From Albibacterium bauzanense (GTDB lineage: Bacteria; Bacteroidota; Bacteroidia; Sphingobacteriales; Sphingobacteriaceae): a DNA stretch of 64,000 nt. The stretch is taken from NCBI RefSeq assembly GCF_004339765.1, contig NZ_SMGO01000003.1, positions 434,001 to 498,000 on the forward strand. The letters run 5' to 3'. A model generated the notes under the pieces. It was not told the DNA's origin, did not search any database, and saw nothing but the letters and a program-made list of their open reading frames with translations. The position numbers and the translations under genes are program-made. Positions 55,793 through 64,000 of the stretch are shown piece after piece (position 1 is the stretch's first letter; every line of letters begins with the position of its first letter).

Positions 55793-56629
55793 TTATTCTT
55801 TGTTGGTAAACAATGCTTTTACTTCATCATCGCTAAGAGCCTTGGTATATACCCTAAATTGATCAAGCATACCTGTATAATGAAGCATCCAATCTTGAGA
55901 ATCTCCCTGGATTCCGATATGTTGCTGATATGCACCAATAACAAATTGAGATGCATCTTTAAAACTCAATTTACCCAAAGGTTCGCCATCCTTTTTCCGA
56001 TCGGTAACCGCTGCAGGCAAATCCATCTTTTCTCCATCCATGTATCCGGCAAATTTTGAAGTATTTTCATCGTAGCTGAAAGCTAAATGATGCCATTTGC
56101 CATACATATCAGGAAGCCGATTGAGACCATTATTACCATTGAACTCAACCCAGTTACCTGCAAAATTAAACTTAAAAAGCATTGAATTATCTGCAGGATT
56201 ATCATTGCCTTCAATAATAACGAATAGATTTCCCCAGAAATCACTTGTATTCGGCATCATAAATAAGGATTGGCCTCCGCCTGTATGCTTTTCTGTATTC
56301 ATCCAGAATGCAACAGTGAAGCTAGTCATTTCTGCTAATTTACCAGCATTTGCATATTGTATCTGGCCAGTAGTTGAACCTTTATAAGCCTTCCCTTTAA
56401 TACCCTCAACATAGCTAATTCCTTTTGCATTACCTTTTGCATCATGAATACTATCAATCGGACTATCTTCAAAGGAAAGGAATAATTGAAGCGGACCATT
56501 GAGTCGTGCTGTATCATCAGGTATGATATTCATTGGTGGCCTATCCATTTTCTGACAAGCACTAAAACTTGCGGCAATCAGGACGATGAAGAGCCCTCCC
56601 ATTATTGCTTTTGAAAGTATATTTTTCAT
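55793..56629 (-). CDS. LamG-like concanavalin A-fold lipoprotein
   Basis: A 278-residue lipoprotein (lipobox SFSAC, Cys25) with a LamG/jellyroll domain (about 60-270): FTVAFWMNTEKH, GKWHHLAFSYDENTSKFAGY, LDQFRVYTKALSDDEV. It probably binds or presents carbohydrate at the surface as the accessory glycan-binding protein of the locus. It lies between SusD and GH144 genes (23 and 33 bases). Confidence 0.88.
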   Translation of the reverse strand: MKNILSKAIMGGLFIVLIAASFSACQKMDRPPMNIIPDDTARLNGPLQLFLSFEDSPIDSIHDAKGNAKGISYVEGIKGKAYKGSTTGQIQYANAGKLAEMTSFTVAFWMNTEKHTGGGQSLFMMPNTSDFWGNLFVIIEGNDNPADNSMLFKFNFAGNWVEFNGNNGLNRLPDMYGKWHHLAFSYDENTSKFAGYMDGEKMDLPAAVTDRKKDGEPLGKLSFKDASQFVIGAYQQHIGIQGDSQDWMLHYTGMLDQFRVYTKALSDDEVKALFTNKE

Positions 56630-56652
56630 TTTTATCAGTTTAGATGTCCTAA

Positions 56653-58149
56653 TTAATAATCTGGATTTTGTATCAATACACCTCCGGATTTATCTATTTC
56701 TGGTTGAGGTATGGGTAGAAAACGATTCTTATGCTGATATCCTGCACTGGCAAGTACATCATCTGCAATTCCCCATCGAACTAAATCAAAGAAACGTTCA
56801 TTCTCCATGCCCAATTCCACTTGTCTTTCATGTCGGATAGCCTGGCGAAGTGCTGTTTGATCTGTCGTTGTTACTTCTGGCAATACAGAAGCATTGCTTC
56901 CCCGGGCTCTTGCACGCACCATCTCTAAATACTCTAAAGATTTTTCAATATTAGCTGTTCCTCCTAATTCATTTGCGGCTTCGGCTGCCATAAGAACAAC
57001 ATCTCCATATCTGATTACACGCATATTAAACCATTCGCCTTGTGTACTGCCGGTTGATCTTCTTATGTCAGGATCGGTATAAACTTTTTTACTCCAATAC
57101 GGCCGTGGGAGACCTGCAGGAACAAACTCTCCGTAAGGAGAATTAGTCTGCCCTGTATACAAAAGCGTCTCATCCTTTCTCGGATCGCCGGCTTCAAAAG
57201 CATCTGCCATTTTTTGATTGGGCACATTCCATCCCCAGCCTAAATTCCAATCTCCCGATCCTCTTACCCCTTGCCGGCTGGCATAGGTAATACCAACTGT
57301 TTTATTACTCTGCGAATAAAAGGCTTGAATTTCAAAAACAGACTCCTTACCATTTTCCTGAGATTCTCTGAAGATCTGATTATAAGGAGTACTTAAATCA
57401 TAAATTCCAGACATCATAACTGCTTCTGAAGAAGCTAGCGCCCGGGACCACATACTACGAGCTAAAAATGTTTTAGCCTGCAATGCTAAAGCAGCCCCTT
57501 TAGTAACTCTACCTACAAATTGACTACTCCAGCTTGGCGGTAAAATAGCTACAGCTTCTGCCAGATCTTCATCAATTAATTGATAAATATCAGCAATTGG
57601 AGATTTGGCCACTATTGCCTGTGAAGGGTCAGTAATTCTGAAATCAATTTTTGGAACCTCTCCGAAAGAACGCACTAAATTAAAATACGCGAAAGCCCGA
57701 AAGAACTTAGCTTCACCTACATTAATTAACGTAGTAGGGGTTTTCTCTGCGATAGAGTCGGCAGCTGAAATAACATTATTAGATAAATTTATAAGATTAT
57801 ATTGTCCTGTCCAATAAGAGTTTATCAACCAGAAATCTTTTACATATTGAAATTTATCGAAAATATTCGCAGCATCTTCTCCATCACCGGGCGCACTACC
57901 TTTATCCGCATCGTCTGCGCGCATATTATGAACAGCAATATAAGGCAAACCACTAATCCCCTCATTTCGAATTCCTCCGCCGTATATTGCAAACACTTGT
58001 CCTTCAAGAGATCCCGGGTCTAAATCCTCTTCTGTTAATTGACCAAGAGGCTTCCGATCCAGAAAATCTTTTTTACATCCCGAGGCGACTACAATCACCA
58101 TAATTAGTAAAACAGCTAGCTTACTATATATATTGTTTAATTTTTTCAT
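56653..58149 (-). CDS. SusD/RagB-family outer-membrane glycan-binding lipoprotein
   Basis: From ATG 58149 the protein has 498 residues, with lipobox VASGC (about Cys25). The SusD pattern is present: DFLDRKPLGQLTEEDL at the N-terminus, FFRAFAYFNLVRSFGEVPKI in the TPR region, and the family end block FFDLVRWGIADDVL then FLPIPQPEI. It covers the SusC barrel and captures the glycan. The SusC gene ends 18 bases upstream. Confidence 0.95.
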   Translation of the reverse strand: MKKLNNIYSKLAVLLIMVIVVASGCKKDFLDRKPLGQLTEEDLDPGSLEGQVFAIYGGGIRNEGISGLPYIAVHNMRADDADKGSAPGDGEDAANIFDKFQYVKDFWLINSYWTGQYNLINLSNNVISAADSIAEKTPTTLINVGEAKFFRAFAYFNLVRSFGEVPKIDFRITDPSQAIVAKSPIADIYQLIDEDLAEAVAILPPSWSSQFVGRVTKGAALALQAKTFLARSMWSRALASSEAVMMSGIYDLSTPYNQIFRESQENGKESVFEIQAFYSQSNKTVGITYASRQGVRGSGDWNLGWGWNVPNQKMADAFEAGDPRKDETLLYTGQTNSPYGEFVPAGLPRPYWSKKVYTDPDIRRSTGSTQGEWFNMRVIRYGDVVLMAAEAANELGGTANIEKSLEYLEMVRARARGSNASVLPEVTTTDQTALRQAIRHERQVELGMENERFFDLVRWGIADDVLASAGYQHKNRFLPIPQPEIDKSGGVLIQNPDY

Positions 58150-58167
58150 AACCGTGTTCTTTAACAA

Positions 58168-61164
58168 TTAGAAATTTAAATTCACACCGAATGTATAAAT
58201 AGCCGGCACAGGGTATGTGCCATCATCCACTCCAAAAGAAGTAGCGCTTCCACCTATTTCTGGCGTATAGCCCGTGCTATTTCGAAGGGTGAACACATTT
58301 TGCGCATTAACAAAAATTCGCAGAGATTTTAACTTCAACCGATCTAATATTTCTTGATCAAAGTTGTATCCTAACTGTAAGTTTCTAAGTCGGAAAAAGC
58401 TTCCATCCTCAATATAATAAGTAGATGCTAAACGATTATTTGCTCTTCCAGAATCCATAATGGGCTCCCAATTAGAAGTTCCTACACCGTGCCACCTATC
58501 AAGCCTGTCTTCTAAGAAGTTAAATTGAGCAAAAGCATTCCGATTCCAATTCCTAAAAATCTCATTGCCATATACTCCCATAAAATCGGTTCCTATGTCA
58601 AAGTTTTTATAAGTGAAATTGAGGGAAATACCATAGGTAAGGTCAGGAGTTGGATTACCAATGATAGTCCGATCGGCATCATTAATCTCACCATTTCCAT
58701 CCATATCGCGGAATTTAATATCACCTAATTTGGCTCCAGCAAGTACAGGCGACACTCTCAACTCTTCATTTGTTTGGTAAATACCGTCTGAGATATAACC
58801 ATAAAAATAACCAATCGGGTAGCCGACACTCGTTCTGGAAACACCATCAACAATATCAAAACCTTCGTCTAAAAGCTTGTTTACCTTATTATCCATGGTA
58901 GTAAGGTTACCGCCTATGGTTAAAGACATATCATCGTTAAAAGACTGCGTCCATGAAGTCGCTAATTCAATCCCTTTATTGCTTACTTCTCCCGGATTTG
59001 AAAGACCTGCCTTCACACCTAGCGAAGCAGGAACAGTTACAATAATTCCTTTCGTATCTTTATGATAATACACTGCTTCAAAAGATAATCGGTTATCAAA
59101 AGCACCTAGTTCAAAACCTCCTTCCCATGCATACACGCGTTCCCATCTCAAATCACGATAAGGAACATAAGATGGCTCGTATGCCGGAATAATATTATCT
59201 CCAAAAACAGCAGAATTACCTGCAACTAATAATGGATATAACGGATATTGGTTTCCCCCGGTATTTTGATTTCCAAGTACACCCCAGGATCCCTTTAGCT
59301 TTAATCTGTTAATTGAAGACTGATCTTTCATGAAGTCTTCTTCAGATAACAACCAAGCTGCTCCTACTGCGCCAAAGTTTTGCCATTCATTACCATATTT
59401 GAAAAAGCCGGAAGTTCCATCACGACGGAATGAACCGTTTAACAAATATTTGCCTTTATAATTATAAAGCACACGTGCTAAAAAAGAAAGTGTTGAACGT
59501 TCCCAAGCTGTTCCATCTCCTATTTGGGTATCTGTAGAGCCAATGCCTACATACCATTTATCGGGGTCATTTGGTATCGGATCTCCATTACCTTGTGTTC
59601 TGCTGGCATTGGTTGATTCATAGGAGTTATAATAACTTGTCCACCCTGCTGTTGCTGTTAAATTATGATCGCCAAAGCTGTTTTTATAAGTCAACAACCA
59701 ATCTGATTGAATTTTAGTAAAGATATTTTGGTTCTGGGAAACGGACGTAATTCTATTCAATGGGTCAATCTTACTATCACCGGCAATCTCTGGATTGTAA
59801 ACATTTACTAAAGGAGAATAGGACCTTCCTTGATTAAACCCATAATCAGCTAAGAAATTAACTTTGAAATCGAAATGTTCCAGAAAACCAATTTCTCCAA
59901 ATACGCTGGCAACAGCACGATATTCACGATTAATCGCTGTATTTCTCCGATCAATGATATCAACTAATGGGTTCCACACTTGAGCCCGTTGAAAATCTGG
60001 AAGGGTATGATATAATCCATATTCATCATTATATACCGGAGCAATCGGTGCGGCACGTACAGCCCCAGAAACACTTCTTTCCTGAGGTAATTGTGCTCTG
60101 TAACCATTGAAATTTACACCGAATTTTAAATTATCAGTGACTTGGAGTTCATCGTTAAGAGATAAAGTGATCTTATTAAGTTTTTCATAGTGAATAATAC
60201 CTTCTTCCTGAGTATATCCTAAACCCATATAAAACTTATTATTTTCTGAAGCACCACTTACACTTAGATTGTTGTAGTTTAAGATACCACGTTGGAATAT
60301 CTCATCTTGCCAATCGGTATTCGCTGTCCAATTTGTATAATCGTAAGCAGCGATTCCTTCGTTGGCTCGCTGTTCATCATACAATAATTTAAACCCGGCA
60401 GCATCGGTTAATTTCATACGATCAGATACATCCTTGAATCCTACAGTTGAATTAAAGTTAAAATTCAACTGACCGGCCTTTGCTTGTTTGGTAGTAATAA
60501 TAATAACTCCGTTTGCACCTCTAACCCCGAAAATGGCCAAAGACGATGGATCTTTTAATACTTCCATCGTTTCTATATCGGCAGGGTTGATAAAATTGAT
60601 GTTATCATTTAAGATTCCATCAACTACATACAATGGCTTTACGCTATTAATTGAATTGGTTCCTCTAATTCGAATATCTGGCTCTGAACCCGGCCGTCCT
60701 GAATTAACAATTTGCACACCAGCTACTTTTCCTTGTATGGAAGAAACAGGATTTGCAGATGGCTTATCAGCAACATCGCTTCCCTGAACGGTTGTAATTG
60801 AGCCTGTTAAATCTCGACGAGCCGCACTACCATAACCAATTACAACAACCTGCTCTAACTCTTGAGTAGAGGTTACTAATTGCACATCGATTTGTGATTG
60901 ATTGTTTACAGGTATTTCTTGAGTGCCATAACTGATAAAACTAAACACCAAGGTCGCCGCGGGATCTACCTGAATTGAATAATTCCCGTCAATATCTGTT
61001 TGTGTGCCGTTAGTAGTTCCTTTAACTTGAACTGTAACGCCTGGCACAGTTTCTCCTGTCTCGGCGTCTCGAACAACGCCTTTCACGGTAATCGCTTCTT
61101 GAGCCCATAGATTAGTTGCGAAAAGAAATAAAAATACCGACAGACAATAGGTAATAATTTTCAT
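58168..61164 (-). CDS. SusC/RagA-family TonB-dependent transporter
   Basis: From ATG 61164 (998 residues) the protein begins with signal MKIITYCLSVFLFLFATNLW; a longer reading from 61263 puts 33 residues before the signal and was rejected. A CarboxypepD_reg-like domain (VKGVVRDAETGETVPGVTV) and plug (PLYVVDGILND, VLKDPSSLAIFGVRGANGVI) precede a 22-strand barrel ending FGVNLNF. It imports glycan oligosaccharides with TonB energy. First gene of the SusC-SusD-LamG-GH144 unit; no hybrid two-component sensor is visible. Confidence 0.95.
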   Translation of the reverse strand: MKIITYCLSVFLFLFATNLWAQEAITVKGVVRDAETGETVPGVTVQVKGTTNGTQTDIDGNYSIQVDPAATLVFSFISYGTQEIPVNNQSQIDVQLVTSTQELEQVVVIGYGSAARRDLTGSITTVQGSDVADKPSANPVSSIQGKVAGVQIVNSGRPGSEPDIRIRGTNSINSVKPLYVVDGILNDNINFINPADIETMEVLKDPSSLAIFGVRGANGVIIITTKQAKAGQLNFNFNSTVGFKDVSDRMKLTDAAGFKLLYDEQRANEGIAAYDYTNWTANTDWQDEIFQRGILNYNNLSVSGASENNKFYMGLGYTQEEGIIHYEKLNKITLSLNDELQVTDNLKFGVNFNGYRAQLPQERSVSGAVRAAPIAPVYNDEYGLYHTLPDFQRAQVWNPLVDIIDRRNTAINREYRAVASVFGEIGFLEHFDFKVNFLADYGFNQGRSYSPLVNVYNPEIAGDSKIDPLNRITSVSQNQNIFTKIQSDWLLTYKNSFGDHNLTATAGWTSYYNSYESTNASRTQGNGDPIPNDPDKWYVGIGSTDTQIGDGTAWERSTLSFLARVLYNYKGKYLLNGSFRRDGTSGFFKYGNEWQNFGAVGAAWLLSEEDFMKDQSSINRLKLKGSWGVLGNQNTGGNQYPLYPLLVAGNSAVFGDNIIPAYEPSYVPYRDLRWERVYAWEGGFELGAFDNRLSFEAVYYHKDTKGIIVTVPASLGVKAGLSNPGEVSNKGIELATSWTQSFNDDMSLTIGGNLTTMDNKVNKLLDEGFDIVDGVSRTSVGYPIGYFYGYISDGIYQTNEELRVSPVLAGAKLGDIKFRDMDGNGEINDADRTIIGNPTPDLTYGISLNFTYKNFDIGTDFMGVYGNEIFRNWNRNAFAQFNFLEDRLDRWHGVGTSNWEPIMDSGRANNRLASTYYIEDGSFFRLRNLQLGYNFDQEILDRLKLKSLRIFVNAQNVFTLRNSTGYTPEIGGSATSFGVDDGTYPVPAIYTFGVNLNF

Positions 61165-61171
61165 ACGCTTA

Positions 61172-61201
61172 CAAATTAATTTTAACGAATAGGTATAACA
61201 A
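61172..61201 (-). promoter_or_regulatory. Candidate promoter of the SusC locus
   Basis: TTG (61201-61199), exactly 19 bases, then TTAATTTG (61179-61172), one mismatch to TAnnTTTG. It lies seven bases before the ATG at 61164, so the leader would be very short. Confidence 0.5.
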
Positions 61202-61437
61202 GTCCTATATAAAAATCTCGACAAAACAAGCGTAAAAGCAAACACAGGTACCTTTACTCTCATTTAACCGAAAGAATACATGTAATAGTAGCAACCATTA
61301 AAACAGAGTAATGTTTTAATTAGTAAGCATTTGAACAAAAAAAATAGATTAGCTAAAAGATTTTTTCTTAAACAGAAATTATTTTAAGTAGGGAGTACTT
61401 AAGAGTTCGTAATCATTTATATTTAAGTCGACATCAA

Positions 61438-61812
61438 CTACGAGCATTCTTTACAAAGGCCAACAAGCACACAGTTCAGATTTTCAACTTTGTAGCTTTC
61501 AGGAACTGAGTATTCAACAATTGATGGAAGACACTCAATAGTTTCGCATTTTGTACAGCGAAAATGAAAATGATTTCCAGGAATAATCACATCATCACAT
61601 TTTACGCAAACAGCAAAATACTGCTTTCCATCGTCAGCAACTATCTTATGGACTATCTCATCTTCACAAAAACGGTTTAATATTCTATAAACAGTAGCTC
61701 GATCAGCATCAACAGTCATTTGCTTTATAATAGCATCTTGACTCATTGCCCTTCTTTTACTTGCCAATACAGCCAAAACAGCTTCTTGTGTTGCAGTATT
61801 TCTTCGTTTCAT
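61438..61812 (-). CDS. Fur-family transcriptional regulator
   Basis: A 124-residue metal-responsive regulator, slightly shorter than usual. Winged-helix domain (about 5-75, DRATVYRILNRFCEDEIVH) and dimer domain with structural zinc Cys pairs CVKC, CTKC and CKEC, plus HFHFRCTKCETIEC. The Fur/Zur/PerR subtype cannot be settled from sequence. The shared intergenic region with the flavoprotein holds two operators. Confidence 0.88.
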   Translation of the reverse strand: MKRRNTATQEAVLAVLASKRRAMSQDAIIKQMTVDADRATVYRILNRFCEDEIVHKIVADDGKQYFAVCVKCDDVIIPGNHFHFRCTKCETIECLPSIVEYSVPESYKVENLNCVLVGLCKECS

Positions 61813-61819
61813 ATCACTC

Positions 61820-61851
61820 CAAAGTTAAGCAAAAGATACTATTGCGACAAA
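61820..61851 (-). promoter_or_regulatory. Promoter of the Fur-family gene
   Basis: Minus strand: TTTG (61851-61848), 20 bases, TAACTTTG (61827-61820). The -33 element lies inside operator copy 1. Confidence 0.65.
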
Positions 61852-61887
61852 TTTGCATTAATCTATTGCGACAGTGTTGCATTAATG
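61840..61887. promoter_or_regulatory. Two tandem Fur-family-type operators
   Basis: Two 24-base units (61840-61863 and 61864-61887) agree at about 20 positions: TATTGCGACA, a short variable part, then TTGCATTAAT. Copy 2 contains TGCGACA-G-TGTTGCA, a 7-1-7 inverted repeat with one mismatch, the classic Fur/Zur/PerR box layout. Each copy covers one of the two divergent -33 elements. Confidence 0.7.
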
Positions 61888-61906
61888 AAATCTTTGCTTA
61901 CATTTG
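61877..61906 (+). promoter_or_regulatory. Promoter of the flavoprotein gene
   Basis: TTG (61877-61879), exactly 19 bases, TACATTTG (61899-61906). The -33 TTG lies inside operator copy 2. The gene starts 55 bases downstream. Confidence 0.75.
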
Positions 61907-61961
61907 TTGAAACATTATGCAGAAAAAGTAATTATTATCTGCATTTACAAAATATAAAAGT

Positions 61962-62870
61962 ATGACAAGCACTAAAGACTTTGAAGTAATAATAATAGGC
62001 GGAAGTTATGCAGGGCTATCAGCTGCAATGGCCTTAGGGCGTTCATTGCGTAATGTTTTAATAATTGACAGTGAACTTCCTTGTAATAGGCAGACACCTT
62101 ATTCTCATAACTTCTTAACACAGGACGGCAAAACACCTAAAGAAATTTCAACGCTCGCCAGGCAACAAGTTGAAAATTACAAAACCGTAAAGTTTTACAA
62201 AGGGCTTGCTACTATGGGAACAAAAACAGTAAATGGTTTTGAAATCACAACAGATACTAACGAAAAATTTACAGCAAAGAAATTGATTCTTGCAACTGGT
62301 ATAAAAGACATTATGCCAGAAATAAAAGGATTTGAAGAATGCTGGGGTATTTCTATTATTCATTGTCCATACTGCCACGGTTACGAATATCGAAAGCAAA
62401 ACACTGGAATACTGGCAAATGGAGCAAAAGCATTTCACCTTGTTTCATTGGTCAATAATTTAACAGACAATATAACGATTTTGACAAATGGTAAAGCTGA
62501 TTTTAGTTCAGAACAAATGGAGAAATTAAACAAGCATAGCATAAAAATTATAGAAACAAACATTTCTAAATTTGAACATAAAAACGGACATATACAGAAT
62601 GTAGTTTTTAGCGATAAAACTAAAAAACCTTTTGATGCCGCTTATGGTGTAATTCCATTTTTGCAACATTCAGATATACCAGTTTCCCTCGGTTGCGAAC
62701 TTAACGAACACGGACATATCAAAGTTGATGCTTTTCAAAAGACCACTATTCAAGGTATTTATGCATGTGGAGACAATTCAAATATGATGCGTTCAGTTGC
62801 TAATGCGGTATATAGTGGTAATATAACCGGGGCAGTGATAAACGGGGAATTAACAAACGAACAATTTTAA
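61962..62870 (+). CDS. NAD(P)/FAD-dependent oxidoreductase (thioredoxin-reductase-like)
   Basis: A 302-residue protein with FAD site VIIIGGSYAGLSAAMALGRS, a redox-type CPYCHG (about 131-136) and YACGDN near the end. Layout follows low-molecular-weight thioredoxin reductase-like proteins. It is divergent from the Fur-family gene and probably controlled by it. The electron acceptor is unknown; peroxide or disulfide stress is likely. Confidence 0.88.
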   Translation: MTSTKDFEVIIIGGSYAGLSAAMALGRSLRNVLIIDSELPCNRQTPYSHNFLTQDGKTPKEISTLARQQVENYKTVKFYKGLATMGTKTVNGFEITTDTNEKFTAKKLILATGIKDIMPEIKGFEECWGISIIHCPYCHGYEYRKQNTGILANGAKAFHLVSLVNNLTDNITILTNGKADFSSEQMEKLNKHSIKIIETNISKFEHKNGHIQNVVFSDKTKKPFDAAYGVIPFLQHSDIPVSLGCELNEHGHIKVDAFQKTTIQGIYACGDNSNMMRSVANAVYSGNITGAVINGELTNEQF

Positions 62871-63152
62871 TTCAATACTATGACAGAGTTCTGGGAAGAA
62901 GCCTTTAGTTGTAGAGTTTAGATAAGATATTAAAGAAATTATTACTTCCACTCGTTTATTGGGATTTTCTGCAATTATTTGTATTGGAAGACATAAAAAC
63001 TTGAAATAAAATATAGCTTTGAAGAAAAGGCGAGGAAAGCTATTGATTTGTGTTGCGTTCATGTAACATGTACAACAATATTAGAAACTTGTTGACATTA
63101 ATCTTTAAACCAATATAATGATATCTAATATTTAGAATTTAACTGAATATGA
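62871..63152. other. Decayed stretch with possible methyltransferase stub
   Basis: A short plus frame at 62880-62921 reads MTEFWEEAF, then differs and stops after 13 codons. MTEFWEEAF resembles the start of a class of small methyltransferases. The rest, to 63152, has frequent stops and no recognised gene. Confidence 0.3.
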
Positions 63153-63440
63153 TTAGAATACCATTATAAAACTATCCCAACAAGACTACCTCAAGGTTCA
63201 CCAGTATCACCTGTTTTAAGTAATTTAATTTGTAGGTCTTTGGATACAGAGTTCGCAAGGCTATGCGAAGAGTTTAAGTGTCATTATACTAGATATGCCG
63301 GTGATATAACAATTTCGACTAGAATTAAGACTTTTCTAGTGTTTTTGGAAGTAGGAATAGAGCTACAGTTGATCATTTGCATATTATCGATATGTTGGTG
63401 TTCCACAAAAAGATATTCATTTTATAATTGTCTGGTCTGA
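63153..63440 (+). pseudogene. Fragment of a retron-type reverse transcriptase
   Basis: The plus frame gives TRLPQGSPVSPVLSNLICRS, matching RT motif 4 (LPQGxPxSPxLSN), then CHYTRYAGDITIST at the place of motif 5 (YxDD). The normal YADD is changed to YAGD, so the catalytic Asp is lost. Only about 95 codons remain, with no N-terminal half or thumb. It is a dead remnant of a retron or similar bacterial RT. Confidence 0.75.
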
Positions 63441-63551
63441 AAAGGCAAATGATTTTTGTGAATTCTTCATTCATAATTACGAAGAAAAAACGAGTGATAG
63501 ATTATTCCTTAAATAAGTATAAGCCTTTTTAGTAAAGACACTCCCCATTAA

Positions 63552-64000
63552 TCAAACAGAAGAATCAATTTCCCTACTTATTGTTAGAATATCTTCTTCC
63601 TTATGTGCGCTGCTAATGACTACTCGATTAAGAAGTGGGTCAGTTGAAAGAGGATAGGAAAAGCTCGATATTATAATATTCTTCTTTTTCAATAAATCAA
63701 ATAAACCGGTATCTGGAAAATAAAAGCCGGGGAAATTATTTACGGAGATATTATGCTTTCTAGTGTGTTTTCGGAATAAAGCAATATTATGCTGCAGTAC
63801 GGCATACTTTTCCCTATAAATGTCCTCCGCATGAATAAATGTATACATAGCTGCAGGAGCTGGTGGCGACGCACCAAGATAAATACTTGTGTTCTTCAAT
63901 TGCTCAATAGCCCGATTATCCGCTAGAATCACTCCAGCGTCAATTCCTAAGCCTTTCGCCATCGAGGCCACTATAATACTTCGAAAACAATCACGCTTAG
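63552..64000 (-). CDS. Class I/II PLP-dependent aminotransferase (BioF/KBL-like), N-terminus off the window
   Basis: At least 149 C-terminal residues are visible and the reading stays open to the right edge. IIVASMAKGLGIDAGVIL holds the likely PLP lysine (Lys in MAKG) and the following Gly-rich loop of the AONS/KBL (alpha-oxoamine synthase) group. The end part TGLFDLLKKKNIIISSFSYP matches the C-terminal domain. Whether it is BioF, Kbl or another enzyme cannot be told from this part. Confidence 0.82.
   Translation of the reverse strand, partial: KRDCFRSIIVASMAKGLGIDAGVILADNRAIEQLKNTSIYLGASPPAPAAMYTFIHAEDIYREKYAVLQHNIALFRKHTRKHNISVNNFPGFYFPDTGLFDLLKKKNIIISSFSYPLSTDPLLNRVVISSAHKEEDILTISREIDSSV

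Noticed and set aside
58168..61263. Longer SusC reading from 61263
   Set aside because: The signal peptide starts at 61164 and the promoter lies between the two starts.
62850..63062. 70-codon minus reading
   Set aside because: No domain, overlaps the flavoprotein end, and lies in decayed DNA.
1..64000. CRISPR arrays, rRNA genes and insertion sequences
   Set aside because: No regularly spaced direct repeats, no rRNA-like sequence and no transposase were recognised.

Overview
The window looks like chromosome from a Bacteroidota bacterium, most likely a member of the Sphingobacteriaceae (Pedobacter / Mucilaginibacter / Sphingobacterium relatives). The signs are a SusC/SusD polysaccharide locus, lipoprotein signals typical of the phylum, a CzcA-TolC fusion, GDCCVxC and Haem_bd proteins, and TTG-N19-TAnnTTTG promoters. 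The genus is not resolved from sequence alone.

Positions 1 to about 37,700 form a metal-resistance island read almost entirely on the minus strand. It holds: (a) a divalent-metal export operon (small Cys-rich lipoprotein, CzcA fused to TolC, CzcB, and a ZntA-like ATPase cut by the left edge); (b) a copper/silver cluster of about 17 kb (23,950 to 6,933), with two DUF3347 proteins, CusA, CusC, CusB, a haem-binding protein, an archaeal-type GAPDH, a metal-free class I aldolase, a CPH-type Cu ATPase, an ATP-cone/nuclease protein and a multicopper oxidase fused to a CopB-like barrel, closed by an intrinsic terminator; (c) an older copper module (HMA-AraC regulator, HMA chaperone) whose copA is broken by two lesions; (d) a mercury uptake module without merA (ArsR, MerTP, GDCCVxC) with a clear operator and promoter; (e) a decayed stretch with remnants of an ACR3 arsenite exporter, a second HMA-AraC regulator and a CNNCH lipoprotein; (f) a four-helix copper-storage protein and a DUF305 lipoprotein; (g) an ART-like protein, an ORF6N protein and a tyrosine integrase next to tRNA-Pro, which probably marks the right boundary of the island.

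From about 37,726 onward the content looks like core or ordinary accessory chromosome. It contains a GlcG-like protein, an old yellow enzyme, and a complete kdpFABC potassium-uptake operon. The kdp operon is flanked by a sigma-54 response regulator, a truncated KdpD and a separate histidine kinase; a -24/-12 promoter and an upstream inverted repeat sit before kdpF. Small metabolic and stress genes, a GH140 enzyme, and a GH144/LamG/SusD/SusC locus (probably beta-1,2-glucan use) follow. Next comes a Fur-family regulator divergent from a flavoprotein, with two tandem operators, then a dead retron-like reverse transcriptase fragment and a partial PLP-dependent aminotransferase at the right edge.

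The most interesting biology is the placement of two replacement glycolytic enzymes inside the copper operon, which suggests that central metabolism is protected from copper alongside metal export. The sigma-54 wiring of kdp and the double-operator divergent Fur-family promoter are also worth testing.
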